Part shown: positions 27,919 to 37,969 of the stretch, in pieces
How positions within the stretch are numbered: position 1 is the stretch's first letter
Layout: every line of letters starts with the position of its first letter
From: Sporocytophaga sp.
Lineage (GTDB): Bacteria > Bacteroidota > Bacteroidia > Cytophagales > Cytophagaceae
DNA length: 64,000 bases
Direction of reading: 5' to 3'
Assembly: GCF_017745095.1 (NCBI RefSeq)
Contig: NZ_JAGHZZ010000018.1
Coordinates: 94,275-158,274, forward strand
Notes under the pieces: model-generated
What the model saw: the letters and a program-made list of their open reading frames with translations, nothing else
Told to the model about the DNA's origin: nothing
The model's database searches: none
Made by a program: the position numbers and the translations under genes

Positions 27919-30900
27919 TTGAAAAATCTTTTAAGAAAGAACATATTTCTATTTTTATCCCTCCTGTTTTTTCTATTATCATTAGTAACCTGGAATTTTT
28001 TTAATAATAGCAGTGAAACAATCAATAAAAAGAAGATTGTAAAAACTATTTCCGGACAAATTGATCTCTTCCTACAGAAGAACCAAAAATCATCAGAACT
28101 TCTATTTAAAACCCTTGAGAATAAGTCGAGGTATTCGTTTTCGAGCTTAAATATACCATCTGATTATCCTTATTATATTTTCAAAAATAAGCAGCTTATT
28201 TATTGGTCAGACTTTAGGTTTGTTCCTGAATATGATCATGTGAAAGGGGAATATTCTGAAAAAGTTCTGTTTCAAAAGACAGGTAAATACCTTGTATCCC
28301 AGAAAAAAATAGTGACAGAAAAGGATGTTTTCGAGATTTATTTCTTAACTCCTGTAAGGACATACATCAACCAACCTGCGACATTTAATGATATGGTTGC
28401 ATTTAAGCCTATCATTAATGATAATAATGTCCGTGTTCTTGCAAATCCGGCCAGCGACCCTGATCTGAATATACATTCTCCTCAAAAGGAGTTCTTGTTT
28501 TCTATTGAGTTTTTTGAAATCAATAAGATCAAGAGTAGCTCGCTTTTATTTACTTATATAGTCCTTAGCTTTCTGGCTTTGGCTTCGCTTGTTACTGCTA
28601 TCTACAGAGTGGCATTAAAAATTTCTGAGAAGAATTTTGATCTTGCTACTGTAATTCTTGTATTCAACCTTCTGGTGATAAGAATTGCAATGCTATTCTT
28701 AAACTATCCTGCATTTTTGTCGGATTTTGGCCTGTTCAATCCTAAATACTTTGCTTCATCTATTTTATCTCCATCTTTAGGGGACTTATTGCTAAACTTT
28801 ATTTTCCTTTTTCTGACAGGGCTTTTTGTGTTTATGAACTACCACCGTTCAAGATTATTACAAAAGGCGAATAACCTTTCCGGTATTTTCAGAAAAGGAT
28901 TTTCAATAATATTAATCTTTATAGCATTACTGATTCAGCATCAGTTTTTCTTCATTTTAAGAGCAATATCACTTAACTCAACATGGTCAATTGATATTAC
29001 AACAGATATTAGTTTTGGCTTTTTCCGAATATCATCGATTGTTGCTTTCGTTTTTGCTTCAATAAACCTGTTTTTGTTGCTGCATTTGATTGTAAGGATA
29101 TTACAGTTCTTCTGCGATAACCAGCTTTTAAAAATTATTTGGGCTAGTATCATTGCCTGGTCTCTATTTTCAATCTTTTCTTATTTTATTCTTGGTGGGG
29201 TTTCTTTATCTGTAAGTCTTGCTTGTCTTGTCTATATAGTCGTTATTTCATTTCTTAAATTACCAAGACAATTTATCAGGTTCCGTTATGGAACTTATAT
29301 TTATCTGATATTTTCTGGATTGCTGTCAGCCTTTACTGCTGCTGTTTCCATCTATGTGACTCAGGAGGAAAAAGAGGTAATAAGAAAACAGAAATTTGCC
29401 TCTCAGTTAGTAATAGACAATGACGTATTAGGTGAATACCTTTTGTCGGATGCATCTAAGAAGATTAAAGAAGATATCTTTATTAAAAGCAGGCTTGTAA
29501 CTCCTTTTTCTTCGAAAGAAATTATAGAGCAAAAGATCAAGAAGATCTACCTTTCCAATTATTTTGATAAATATGATGTGTCGGTCTCCGTATTCGATGC
29601 ATCTGGTGATGTGTTTGAAAAGAAATCATATTATGCCAACTACTTTGAAGTATTGTCCGAGTTGAAAAAAGGTCAGCACAGAACGGAGTATAAGAATATT
29701 TATTTTCAAAAGGAAAATTTAAAGGATGGATTCAGAAGGTATATATGCTTTAATGAAATAGAGAAAAATGATGTCATCATTGGGTATATTATTATTGAAT
29801 TAAAGCACAGAAGGATCATTCCAAACAGCGTGTATCCTGAACTTTTCCTTGATAAAAAAGTCTTTGAAAACTTTGATAACAAGAATTACCACTATGCTGT
29901 ATTTTCTGACAGTGCCTTGTTGTATAGCTCGGGTAATTTCAATTACGATAAAAATCTTTCTGTTATTAACCTTTCCAATAAAAGGATTTATAACGAAGGT
30001 GTAAAGTTAAAAGGCTTTCACCATCTTGCATTCAGACCGGGTAACGGAAAGATCATAGTGGTCTCTTCTCCGGAATATGCATACGCTGATATATTCTCCA
30101 ATTTTTCATTTCTGTTTCTTACACTTATAGTAAGTATACTTCTATTTATAATTGGGTATGCAGTTCTGTTCAGGTTTAAGAAAGACACCATGAGTTTATC
30201 GGCAAAGATTCAGATATACCTGAATATTGCCTTTTTCCTGCCTTTGTTCATTGTGAGTGTCATTACACTAAGTATTATCAGTAATACCTACCGGGAAAAT
30301 CTTAATAAAGCTTTTATCAAAAAAGCGGAGAGTATAAGCGGTAATATCTCAGTTTACCTGGAGGGCTATAAAAAGGATATTTCCAAAAAGGAAAAATTGG
30401 AGAGTACTGTGTTGCAGGTAGGGCAGTTTACTGAGTCTGATATCAATATTTTTAATAACGGGGGAAAATTATTGATATCCAGTCAGCCCGCTATTTACAA
30501 TGCCGGAATTGTTTCTGAAATGATGAACCCTAAAGCGTATTCAGGTATCATCGAAACCAGAAAAAACGTGGTAATGCTTACTGAATCTGTCGGAAAACTT
30601 AACTATAAAAATGTATATGTAGCTATTCGTTCCTTTGAAACTGGAAATTTATTAGGAATTCTTAGTATACCTTTCTTTGAATCAAAGGCAGAGCTCGAAA
30701 AGCAAGTAATCGAGGTATTAACAACCATCATCAATATATTTGTTACGATATTTATTGTCTTTATTGCATTATCCTATTTTGTAAGCCACATATTGACTAC
30801 TCCTTTGAAAATTATTACTCATAGGATTCGTCGTACTTCTTTTGGTGAGGAAAATGAACCTCTTGAGTGGAAGTCCAAGGATGAAATTGGTTTGCTTGTG

Positions 30901-31635
30901 GGGGAATACAACGAAATGCTTGTAAAGCTGGAAGACAGTAAACGGGCACTTTCTCAAAGTGAAAAAGAGTCGGCCTGGAGGGAAATGGCAAAGCAGGTTG
31001 CACATGAAATTAAAAATCCTCTAACTCCAATGAAGCTTACCATTCAACATCTTCAACGGATGCTGAAGGATGAAGCGGATAATGGGAAGGCTGTTACCCA
31101 GAGAAGTCTGGACACTCTTTTGGATCAGATAAACAATTTGAATGAAATAGCTACTTCATTTTCTTCATTTGCAAAAATGCCTAATCCTAAATCGGAGAGG
31201 ATTGAAGTGTCAGGCATTGCAGAAAGTGTAGTGAACTTATACAACAATAGCAAAGATGCTGTCGTTGAAATTTTTAAGGAAGCAGGGGAGTACTATGTCA
31301 TAGGTGATGAACAGGCTATGAATAGTATCTTTACTAACTTGATTCTGAATGGAATCCAGTCTGTGCCTTATGAGCGTAAGCCACATATCCAAGTCATTTT
31401 CAGTCAGAAAGACGGTAAAAATCTTTTGATTGAAATCTGTGACAACGGATCCGGAATTCCTGAATCTGTGAGAAGTAAAGTATTTATACCTAACTTCAGT
31501 ACTAAATTCAGTGGATCGGGTATCGGTCTTGCGGTAGCCAAAAAAGGGGTAGAGCATGCAGGAGGCAAGATCTGGTTTACAACTGAGGACGGAATTGGGA
31601 CTTCATTTTTTATTGAATTACCATTAATTCATTGA
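27919..31635 (+). CDS. NtrY-like membrane sensor histidine kinase
   Basis: Very long (1238 residues) sensor kinase. N-terminal helix and periplasmic region (to about 210), a block of about nine helices (about 215-475), another extracytoplasmic region, a helix near 740, a second sensor-like domain, a helix near 940, then HAMP (about 960-1010), HisKA with VAHEIKNPLTPMKL (phospho-acceptor His near 1030) and HATPase with NLILNGIQS, CDNGSGIPE and FSTKFSGSGIGLAVAKKG. The HisKA sequence resembles NtrY. The start is TTG at 27919: no in-frame ATG lies between it and an upstream stop at 27892. No response regulator gene is adjacent, so its partner is unknown. Confidence 0.88.
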   Translation: MKNLLRKNIFLFLSLLFFLLSLVTWNFFNNSSETINKKKIVKTISGQIDLFLQKNQKSSELLFKTLENKSRYSFSSLNIPSDYPYYIFKNKQLIYWSDFRFVPEYDHVKGEYSEKVLFQKTGKYLVSQKKIVTEKDVFEIYFLTPVRTYINQPATFNDMVAFKPIINDNNVRVLANPASDPDLNIHSPQKEFLFSIEFFEINKIKSSSLLFTYIVLSFLALASLVTAIYRVALKISEKNFDLATVILVFNLLVIRIAMLFLNYPAFLSDFGLFNPKYFASSILSPSLGDLLLNFIFLFLTGLFVFMNYHRSRLLQKANNLSGIFRKGFSIILIFIALLIQHQFFFILRAISLNSTWSIDITTDISFGFFRISSIVAFVFASINLFLLLHLIVRILQFFCDNQLLKIIWASIIAWSLFSIFSYFILGGVSLSVSLACLVYIVVISFLKLPRQFIRFRYGTYIYLIFSGLLSAFTAAVSIYVTQEEKEVIRKQKFASQLVIDNDVLGEYLLSDASKKIKEDIFIKSRLVTPFSSKEIIEQKIKKIYLSNYFDKYDVSVSVFDASGDVFEKKSYYANYFEVLSELKKGQHRTEYKNIYFQKENLKDGFRRYICFNEIEKNDVIIGYIIIELKHRRIIPNSVYPELFLDKKVFENFDNKNYHYAVFSDSALLYSSGNFNYDKNLSVINLSNKRIYNEGVKLKGFHHLAFRPGNGKIIVVSSPEYAYADIFSNFSFLFLTLIVSILLFIIGYAVLFRFKKDTMSLSAKIQIYLNIAFFLPLFIVSVITLSIISNTYRENLNKAFIKKAESISGNISVYLEGYKKDISKKEKLESTVLQVGQFTESDINIFNNGGKLLISSQPAIYNAGIVSEMMNPKAYSGIIETRKNVVMLTESVGKLNYKNVYVAIRSFETGNLLGILSIPFFESKAELEKQVIEVLTTIINIFVTIFIVFIALSYFVSHILTTPLKIITHRIRRTSFGEENEPLEWKSKDEIGLLVGEYNEMLVKLEDSKRALSQSEKESAWREMAKQVAHEIKNPLTPMKLTIQHLQRMLKDEADNGKAVTQRSLDTLLDQINNLNEIATSFSSFAKMPNPKSERIEVSGIAESVVNLYNNSKDAVVEIFKEAGEYYVIGDEQAMNSIFTNLILNGIQSVPYERKPHIQVIFSQKDGKNLLIEICDNGSGIPESVRSKVFIPNFSTKFSGSGIGLAVAKKGVEHAGGKIWFTTEDGIGTSFFIELPLIH

Positions 31636-31673
31636 TCTGAAATTTTCAAGAACATAGGTCGCATGTTAATCAG

Positions 31674-31702
31674 TTTGATTGGTTTGGTTAACTTTACATT
31701 TG
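31674..31702 (+). promoter_or_regulatory. Promoter for the large outer-membrane protein
   Basis: TTTG (31674-31677), 17-bp spacer, TACATTTG (31695-31702): a good match to the Bacteroidota consensus, about 42 bases before the ATG at 31745. It makes the outer-membrane gene independent of the sensor kinase. Confidence 0.6.
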
Positions 31703-31744
31703 GTTATTCATTTGTCTCAAACATCATTTGAATAGCCAGGTGGA

Positions 31745-34700
31745 ATGAATTATCAATACAGGATTCTGGTACTTTATTTTTTTTTACTGTCAACTTCTGC
31801 TTTTAGTCAAATAGATAACAAAAGGTGCAAGTGGGTTAAGTTCACGCCTGACTCTTTTGTTCTGGATTCATCGGCAATTTTTCCTGGATCGTTAAGAGTC
31901 GTTTATCCGGCTACTGGAACTGTTATAAGTATGGAAGGGGAGTCAGTAAAACTGAGATCGGACAATGCTCCGGACTCTGTATACATATGTTATCAGATTT
32001 TTCCTTTCAGTATTAATAAACCTGCATTTAAAAGGGATCGAAAATCCTACGACTCAGGATCATATTACCGCGAAGATTTTACTTATAAATACGGCGTTCC
32101 TCAAGCCAAGGAAGAGCTGTTCTCATCGCCAGGTCTGAATAAATCGGGTAATATCAGCAGGGGTATATCTTTCGGAAACAATCAGAGTGTATTTGTAAAT
32201 TCTGTTTTGAACCTTCAGCTTGAAGGAAAACTTTCTGAAGATGTGTCTATCACAGCTGTGATTTCGGATCAGAATATACCATTTCAGCCTGATGGTAATA
32301 CTCAGCAGATTCAGGAGTTCGACAAGGTATATGTTCAACTTCAAAGTAAGAATACCTCTCTCATTGCCGGTGATGTGGTGATGAAAAATAAGAATTCAAA
32401 TTTCTTGCGTTACTACAGAAACGTGCAGGGTGTACAGGGGGATCTGTTTTATAAAAAGGATTCCACAAGTTCTTCCGTCACTTCTGTTGGTGCTGCCCTT
32501 TCCAAAGGAAAATTTGCTAGTATGCAGTTTGGATATGGCTTGCCCAACGAACTTCTGGAAGGTGTTCAGGGACCTTATAGGTTAAGAGGTCCAAATGGAG
32601 AAAGGTTCATTGTAATTATGGCCAACTCTGAACGGATTTATCTGGATGGTAAATTACTTACAAGAGGATTTGATTTCGATTATATCATAGATTATAATCA
32701 GGCTGAAATCACTTTTACCAATAATATCCTTATTACAAAGTTTTCGCGCATCAGGGTTGACTTTGAATATTCGGATAAAAATTATTCGAGGAGTATTATT
32801 AATGCCAGCCACCATCAGACTTACAAGAAGGCAGATGTTTACTTTAATTTTTATCAGGAAAAAGATAATCCTCAAAAGCCTATCAATTATGAACTTTCCA
32901 ATCAGGATAAATACTTTCTAAGTCTGATTGGAGATTCAATCAATAAATCCTTTATTCCCGGAGTTGATACTGTCTCTGAGTTCAGCACTACCAAAGTACT
33001 CTATAAAAATATAGGCACTCCGACTAATCCTATATATGCATATAGTACGAATCCAGACAGTGCATTGTATCAGTTAAGCTTTACTCAGTTGAATGCTGGC
33101 TCAGGAAGTTATGTGCAGGACATCAACACAGTAAATGGAAGAGTCTATAAGTATGTAGGAGCAGGCAATGGTAGTTATGAACCTGTTTTGTTGGTTGTAA
33201 CTCCCAAATTGAAGAATATGGCTACTATTGGCGGCGGTTATGCTATAACCAAAACAGACTATGTCTTCGGCGAGGTTGGGTTTTCCAAGAGTGATCTGAA
33301 TTTGTATTCCGATTTAAATAATGAAGATGATAAAGGAAAAGCATACAAGATTGGTTATATCAATAAAGGCAGAGCTTTTTCAGGATTACCTTCTTACAAG
33401 CTTTCCGGAACAATAGATTACGAATATGATGAACAGGACTTTGCTTTCATAGATAGAGTCAGAACAACAGATTTTGACAGAGACTGGAATGCCAATTCAG
33501 ATATGAAATCTTCAGATCATATATTCAATACTTTTTGGTCTTTTGCAAAAGATCCTGCCAATGCATTTACTTATAAATTCAGTCATAGAGACAGAGGCAG
33601 TGATGTCAAGGGAAGTCAGCATACAGCTTCGGCAAACAAATCTTTTGGCAAATTGCAGCTGATGTCTAATGTCTTTTATATGAATAACAATACGGCTTCT
33701 AAAGAAGCTAATTGGAGAAGATTTAATCTGAATACTTTCTATAAAACCAAATATTTTGTTCCTGGTATTTCCTATACGGAAGACAAGAACATCATTAAAG
33801 ATACAACAGGGAGGATCATTGCTTCCAATATGTATTATGATGAATTGAAGATGTATGTCAAAAGCAGTGATACAACAAGGGTTACCTACTATATTGATTA
33901 CAGCGTTCGTAATAATGAAAGAAACTCAGACGGGCAGCTATATAGGGATAGTAAGTCTCAGACCACCAATGCTGGCCTTTCAGCAAGAATCAATGATAAT
34001 AATCAGGTAAACCTTGTTTCTACATATAGGTATCTTAACAATTACATGGTAAGTGGTGTAAGACTTCCCAATGAAGAAACTGTAATGGGAAGGCTGGACT
34101 GGAACTCTGATATATTGCAAAGACATATCCGTTCCGAGCTGACTATTACCACAGGTACAGGACGTGAATTAAAAAGAGAGATTACCTTTATACCAGTTGT
34201 TACAGGTCAAGGAACGCATGTCTGGGTAGATTTGAATGGTGATAAAATCCAGGACCTGAATGAGTTTTTTGATAAAAAGTTTGATGATCCAAACGGAGAA
34301 TTTATCAAGACTTTTGTGCCTACAGATGAATATATAAAAGCTTATACCAATACATTCAACTATCGCATTGATGCCAGTGCTCCAAGGAGATGGGCATCTA
34401 ATCCCAAAAAAGTAAAACAGTTTTTCTCAAGGTTCTCAAGCTTTTCATCCTGGACTGTCAATAAAAAAATAACTGACGGTGATTTGATGAGAAGATTCAT
34501 TCCTGTAAGCAATAACATAGAGGATCAGAACATATTGAGTATCCAGGAAGCTATTCGCTCTACTTTGTTTTATAACAGATCGAATCCAAAATACGGTTTG
34601 GATCTTAGTTACCTGGTTAATGATAATAAACAGTTTTTAGTACAAGGTTTTGAACGTAAACAGAACTATGAGTTGAAACTAGGCTCCAGAGTAAATATCA

Positions 34701-35200
34701 ATAGCTTTTCAAGCTTTAAAATGCAGGCTGGCTATGGTTTAAAGAAAAACAATTCAGATTTTCTGGTCAATAGAAATTATGAAATTCAGTCTTACAAAAT
34801 CAATCCTGAAGCTGCATATCAGCCTAAAAATAACCTCAGAATGACTGCACTTTTGGGATTTACAAATAAAGCAAATGTCTTCTCAGGATCGGAAGGAGAA
34901 AAGGTATTGATTTATGAAGCAGGCCTGGATGTCAGATTTAACAAGGTCTCTAAAAGAACTATCAACGCAGTGGTTAAATATTTGAATATAAAGAGCGATT
35001 TTAAATCCACAACATTGAATTCTCCCTTGGGATATGAGATGCTGGAAGCACTGCAGCCCGGAAATAACTTTACCTGGACATTTAACTGGCAGGAGCGTCT
35101 TGCCAATGGATTGCAACTATCCTTTAACTATGAGGGAAGAAAGGCAGGGGAAAACAAAATGGTACATATAGGCAGAATGCAGATTTCTGCCTTATTCTAA
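31745..35200 (+). CDS. Large outer-membrane beta-barrel-like protein
   Basis: 1151-residue exported protein: a signal peptide (ILVLYFFLLSTSAFSQ) and then a long alternation of polar/aromatic beta strands with no membrane helix, as in large outer-membrane barrels. A conspicuous N-terminal part reads NISRGISFGNNQSVFVNSVL and later LEGKLSEDVSITAVISDQN, VQGVQGDLFYKKD and LRGPNGERFIVI; this recalls the repeated sequences at the start of SprA, the T9SS translocon, but the protein is about half SprA's usual length. I would not assign a function. It converges with mlaF, and a shared hairpin separates them. Confidence 0.7.
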   Translation: MNYQYRILVLYFFLLSTSAFSQIDNKRCKWVKFTPDSFVLDSSAIFPGSLRVVYPATGTVISMEGESVKLRSDNAPDSVYICYQIFPFSINKPAFKRDRKSYDSGSYYREDFTYKYGVPQAKEELFSSPGLNKSGNISRGISFGNNQSVFVNSVLNLQLEGKLSEDVSITAVISDQNIPFQPDGNTQQIQEFDKVYVQLQSKNTSLIAGDVVMKNKNSNFLRYYRNVQGVQGDLFYKKDSTSSSVTSVGAALSKGKFASMQFGYGLPNELLEGVQGPYRLRGPNGERFIVIMANSERIYLDGKLLTRGFDFDYIIDYNQAEITFTNNILITKFSRIRVDFEYSDKNYSRSIINASHHQTYKKADVYFNFYQEKDNPQKPINYELSNQDKYFLSLIGDSINKSFIPGVDTVSEFSTTKVLYKNIGTPTNPIYAYSTNPDSALYQLSFTQLNAGSGSYVQDINTVNGRVYKYVGAGNGSYEPVLLVVTPKLKNMATIGGGYAITKTDYVFGEVGFSKSDLNLYSDLNNEDDKGKAYKIGYINKGRAFSGLPSYKLSGTIDYEYDEQDFAFIDRVRTTDFDRDWNANSDMKSSDHIFNTFWSFAKDPANAFTYKFSHRDRGSDVKGSQHTASANKSFGKLQLMSNVFYMNNNTASKEANWRRFNLNTFYKTKYFVPGISYTEDKNIIKDTTGRIIASNMYYDELKMYVKSSDTTRVTYYIDYSVRNNERNSDGQLYRDSKSQTTNAGLSARINDNNQVNLVSTYRYLNNYMVSGVRLPNEETVMGRLDWNSDILQRHIRSELTITTGTGRELKREITFIPVVTGQGTHVWVDLNGDKIQDLNEFFDKKFDDPNGEFIKTFVPTDEYIKAYTNTFNYRIDASAPRRWASNPKKVKQFFSRFSSFSSWTVNKKITDGDLMRRFIPVSNNIEDQNILSIQEAIRSTLFYNRSNPKYGLDLSYLVNDNKQFLVQGFERKQNYELKLGSRVNINSFSSFKMQAGYGLKKNNSDFLVNRNYEIQSYKINPEAAYQPKNNLRMTALLGFTNKANVFSGSEGEKVLIYEAGLDVRFNKVSKRTINAVVKYLNIKSDFKSTTLNSPLGYEMLEALQPGNNFTWTFNWQERLANGLQLSFNYEGRKAGENKMVHIGRMQISALF

Positions 35201-35204
35201 TATT

Positions 35205-35229
35205 GAAGAAAGACTATCTGTCTTTCTTC
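35205..35229. terminator. Hairpin between convergent outer-membrane and mlaF genes
   Basis: Perfect 10-bp stem (35205-35214 with 35220-35229, GAAGAAAGAC) with a 5-base loop. It overlaps the 3' end of the mlaF-like gene. There is no clear T-tract, so terminator activity is probable but not certain. Confidence 0.5.
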
Positions 35230-35972
35230 GCTTTCATATCTCTGATCAGTTTATTGGCAAAAATAAAATCCTGAAGTTCTGTTACTTCAGTATCCAGAAT
35301 ATCTTTATTGCTTCCTTCCCATATTTTCCGACCTTTGTAAATGAACATGATGTGTTCACCTATTTCAAGTACAGAATTCATGTCATGGGTAACAACAACG
35401 GTAGTAGTGTTATATTCCTCGGTGATATCTTTAATCAGATTGTCAATCTTAATGCTTGTTTGAGGGTCAAGACCGGAATTTGGTTCATCGCAGAATAGGT
35501 ATCTAGAGTTCATAACAATAGCTCTGGCGATTCCCACTCTTTTTTGCATTCCTCCACTGATTTCTGATGGGAACAGTTTGTTTGCATTTTCAAGCCCAAC
35601 TCTTTTAAGACATTCATTTGCTCTGTCCAGTTTTTCTTCCCGCCTCATGGTAGTGAGCATGTCGAGGGGAAACATGACATTTTCCTCTACTGTTTTAGAG
35701 TCAAACAGAGCGCTACCTTGAAATAGCATACCTATTTCTCTTCGTATAGATTGTTTTAATTCAGAATCTGCTTGGGTAAAATCACGCCCGTCAAAAGAGA
35801 TACTTCCTTCATCAGGTTTTACCAGCCCCACTATACATTTAAGCAAAACGCTTTTACCCGTACCACTGGCCCCGATAATAAGATTGGTCTTACCCTTTAC
35901 AAATTGACCGTTGACGTCAAGAAGAACCTGTTTGTTATTAAAGGACTTGGATATATTTTTTATTTCAATCAT
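35214..35972 (-). CDS. mlaF: MlaF-like ABC transporter ATP-binding protein
   Basis: 252-residue ATPase of the MlaFEDB-type phospholipid transport system, which moves lipids between the inner and outer membranes. Walker A GASGTGKSVLLKCIVGL (about 33-49), signature EISGGMQKRVGIARAI (about 134-149) and Walker B LFCDEPNSGLDP (about 155-166) are present; the SVLLK and NSGLDP forms are typical of MlaF. It follows the permease gene with a 3-base gap. Confidence 0.92.
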   Translation of the reverse strand: MIEIKNISKSFNNKQVLLDVNGQFVKGKTNLIIGASGTGKSVLLKCIVGLVKPDEGSISFDGRDFTQADSELKQSIRREIGMLFQGSALFDSKTVEENVMFPLDMLTTMRREEKLDRANECLKRVGLENANKLFPSEISGGMQKRVGIARAIVMNSRYLFCDEPNSGLDPQTSIKIDNLIKDITEEYNTTTVVVTHDMNSVLEIGEHIMFIYKGRKIWEGSNKDILDTEVTELQDFIFANKLIRDMKAKKDR

Positions 35973-35975
35973 GAC

Positions 35976-36704
35976 TTAAAGTAAAAGTTGAGCAAGAAGA
36001 TAATCAGCACAAAGCACGGCAATACAGCTGTTTGTTACAGCTTCCGTGCTGGATTGTCCTACTTCCAGAGCGCCACCTTTGGTAAAGAATCCCTGATAAG
36101 ATGAAATTGAGGAGATTAGAAATGCAAAAACCAGTGATTTGATTATTGCAAAAGTGATATTGTATCCTTGAAATTGGTATCGAATACCGTAGATGTATTC
36201 TTTTTCTGTAATCACGCCTGTTAATACCCCCGCCAGATAACCGCCATACATTGAAAGGAATCCTGCTATGATCACCAGTAAAGGAAATGTTAATATTGCC
36301 GCAATGATTTTAGGAAGAATCAGGTAAGAAGCTGAATTAATGCCCATTACTTCCAAAGCATCCACTTGCTCTGTGATTCTCATTGTTCCCAGTCCGCCTG
36401 CAATATTGGATCCCACTTTTCCGGCCAGAACCACGCATGTGATAGTTGGTGCCAGTTCAAGAACTGTCATATCTCTGACAATAGTTCCAATAATATAAAG
36501 TGGAATAAGTGGACTAACGAGATTGTAAGCTGTCTGAACCGCGGTAACTGCACCTATGAAAGTAGAGACAATTACGACTATAAATACAGAGTCAATACCG
36601 ATGAGAATAGACTCATCTACAATTCTTTTAACATAAACATTAAAGCGCTCCCGGTTAATAAAAAGAGTGCTCAATAAAATTAGGTATTTGCCGAAGCTTT
36701 TCAT
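35976..36704 (-). CDS. mlaE: MlaE-like ABC transporter permease
   Basis: 242-residue permease of the MlaE family with five helices. Family stretches include ELAPTITCVVLAGKVGSNIAGGLGTMRITEQVDALEVMGIN (about 82-122), characteristic of MlaE. No mlaD (MCE) gene is next to the pair here; in Bacteroidota it is often elsewhere. Partner of the ATPase gene that starts 3 bases downstream. Confidence 0.92.
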   Translation of the reverse strand: MKSFGKYLILLSTLFINRERFNVYVKRIVDESILIGIDSVFIVVIVSTFIGAVTAVQTAYNLVSPLIPLYIIGTIVRDMTVLELAPTITCVVLAGKVGSNIAGGLGTMRITEQVDALEVMGINSASYLILPKIIAAILTFPLLVIIAGFLSMYGGYLAGVLTGVITEKEYIYGIRYQFQGYNITFAIIKSLVFAFLISSISSYQGFFTKGGALEVGQSSTEAVTNSCIAVLCADYLLAQLLL

Positions 36705-36786
36705 TAGAAGCTTAATTTAGCCACGAAATTAATTATATTTCAAAAAAATAGTATAAAAAGCATAATTATAATATAAGTAGGATTAT

Positions 36787-37497
36787 ATGAAAAAGGTTAT
36801 TGTGGTCTCTGGTGGGACCCGAGGAATAGGAAAAGCAATCGTTTTCAAGTTTGCGGAAGAGGGGTTTGATGTCATTACATGTTCGCGTAAAGCAGATCAG
36901 CTTCAAGCTCTTGAGGAAGAGTTTGTAAGAAAATTTCCAGATAGAAAATTGACGGGCTTTCAAGCTGATTTATCCAAAAAGGAGGATGTTACTTCTTTTG
37001 TCAAAAAGATAAACGAAGTAACTAAAAGAATTGATGTACTGGTCAATAATACCGGTGTATTTCTTCCTGGACAAATTCATAAGGAAGAAGAAGGAGCCCT
37101 TGAATATCAGATTGAAACAAACCTATATAGTGCTTATAACCTAACTCGTGGTCTGGTTCATGGAATGATTAATGAAAAAAGCGGGTATATTTTTAATATT
37201 TGTTCTACTGCAAGTATTACTGCTTATACAAATGGAGGTTCTTATTGCATTTCAAAATTTGCGATGTATGGAATGACAAAAGTGTTGAGGGAGGAAATGA
37301 AACCGTATGGAATTAAAGTTACAGCTGTGTTACCTGGAGCAACGTTAACTTCAAGTTGGGAAGGGGCAGGATTGCCTGACGAACGTTTTATGAAGCCAGA
37401 AGATGTTGCAGATGCAATTTTTGGTACTTATAGTTTATCCAAAAACACAGTTGTGGAAGAAATTCTTTTACGCCCTCAGGAAGGGGATATTGCATAG
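36787..37497 (+). CDS. SDR family oxidoreductase
   Basis: 236-residue short-chain dehydrogenase/reductase. The nucleotide site VSGGTRGIGKAI (about 6-17), NNTGVF in place of NNAG (about 89-94), catalytic Ser (ICSTASI) and the Tyr-Lys pair SYCISKF (about 155-161, YxxxK) are all present. The substrate is unknown. Single gene with its own downstream hairpin, preceded by an 80-base AT-rich gap from divergent mlaE. Confidence 0.9.
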   Translation: MKKVIVVSGGTRGIGKAIVFKFAEEGFDVITCSRKADQLQALEEEFVRKFPDRKLTGFQADLSKKEDVTSFVKKINEVTKRIDVLVNNTGVFLPGQIHKEEEGALEYQIETNLYSAYNLTRGLVHGMINEKSGYIFNICSTASITAYTNGGSYCISKFAMYGMTKVLREEMKPYGIKVTAVLPGATLTSSWEGAGLPDERFMKPEDVADAIFGTYSLSKNTVVEEILLRPQEGDIA

Positions 37498-37534
37498 TAA
37501 TTTACGATTGTAAATCTTTCTTTAGTTTTATTTA

Positions 37535-37579
37535 GGGGAATAATAATCTGAAGTCAGATAATTATTCCCCTTTATTTTT
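37535..37579 (+). terminator. Terminator after SDR gene
   Basis: Near-perfect 17-bp inverted repeat (37535-37551 with 37554-37570, one mismatch, GGGGAATAAT core) with a 2-base gap, then a T-rich run. Confidence 0.75.
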
Positions 37580-37761
37580 TACCTGTTTAAAATTGTAAAT
37601 TCATTAAAGTAGATGAAGGATGGATTGTTTTTAATGATTTAATTACCAGTGTATAAATTCAATGCTTAGGACTTACCCTAAATGAGAATTTACATTTATA
37701 AATTGGTGACATTTGTAAATCTTTACAATTGTAAATCGTGGTGGTATTTAAATTGTCCAAT

Positions 37762-37910
37762 TAATCGGATTTATGAGATTCGGAGATTAATGGGATTATT
37801 TTAAATCTGCTGACTATATTTAAGTTAGTTATTTCAAAACTATAATCCACTTGTAGTACTGGTTTAGTAAAAAATCCCGTTAATCCTTTAATCCCCAAAA
37901 TCCCGATTCA
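37762..37910. repeat. Diverged copy of the MITE-like inverted-repeat family
   Basis: Terminal inverted repeats: the left arm (about 37762-37798, GGATTTATGAGATT and GGAGATTAATGGGATTA) is complementary, with mismatches, to the right arm (about 37873-37910, TCCCGTTAATCC and ATCCCCAAAATCCCGATT). The arms resemble those of the copies at 51.8, 53.4 and 55.0 kb. It is the most diverged of the four, so membership is less sure. Confidence 0.5.
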
Positions 37911-37956
37911 AACTATTTCTATGAAGGATTATCCCTAAGGTTAGGTAACTATTTTT

Positions 37957-37964
37957 TATATTTG
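37957..37964 (+). promoter_or_regulatory. Possible -7 element far upstream of ispG
   Basis: TATATTTG fits TAnnTTTG, about 440 bases before the ispG ATG. If used, the tandem 7-bp/21-bp repeat zone would be transcribed as the ispG leader. No good -33 element; no better promoter is visible closer to ispG. Confidence 0.35.
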
Positions 37965-37969
37965 TCTTA

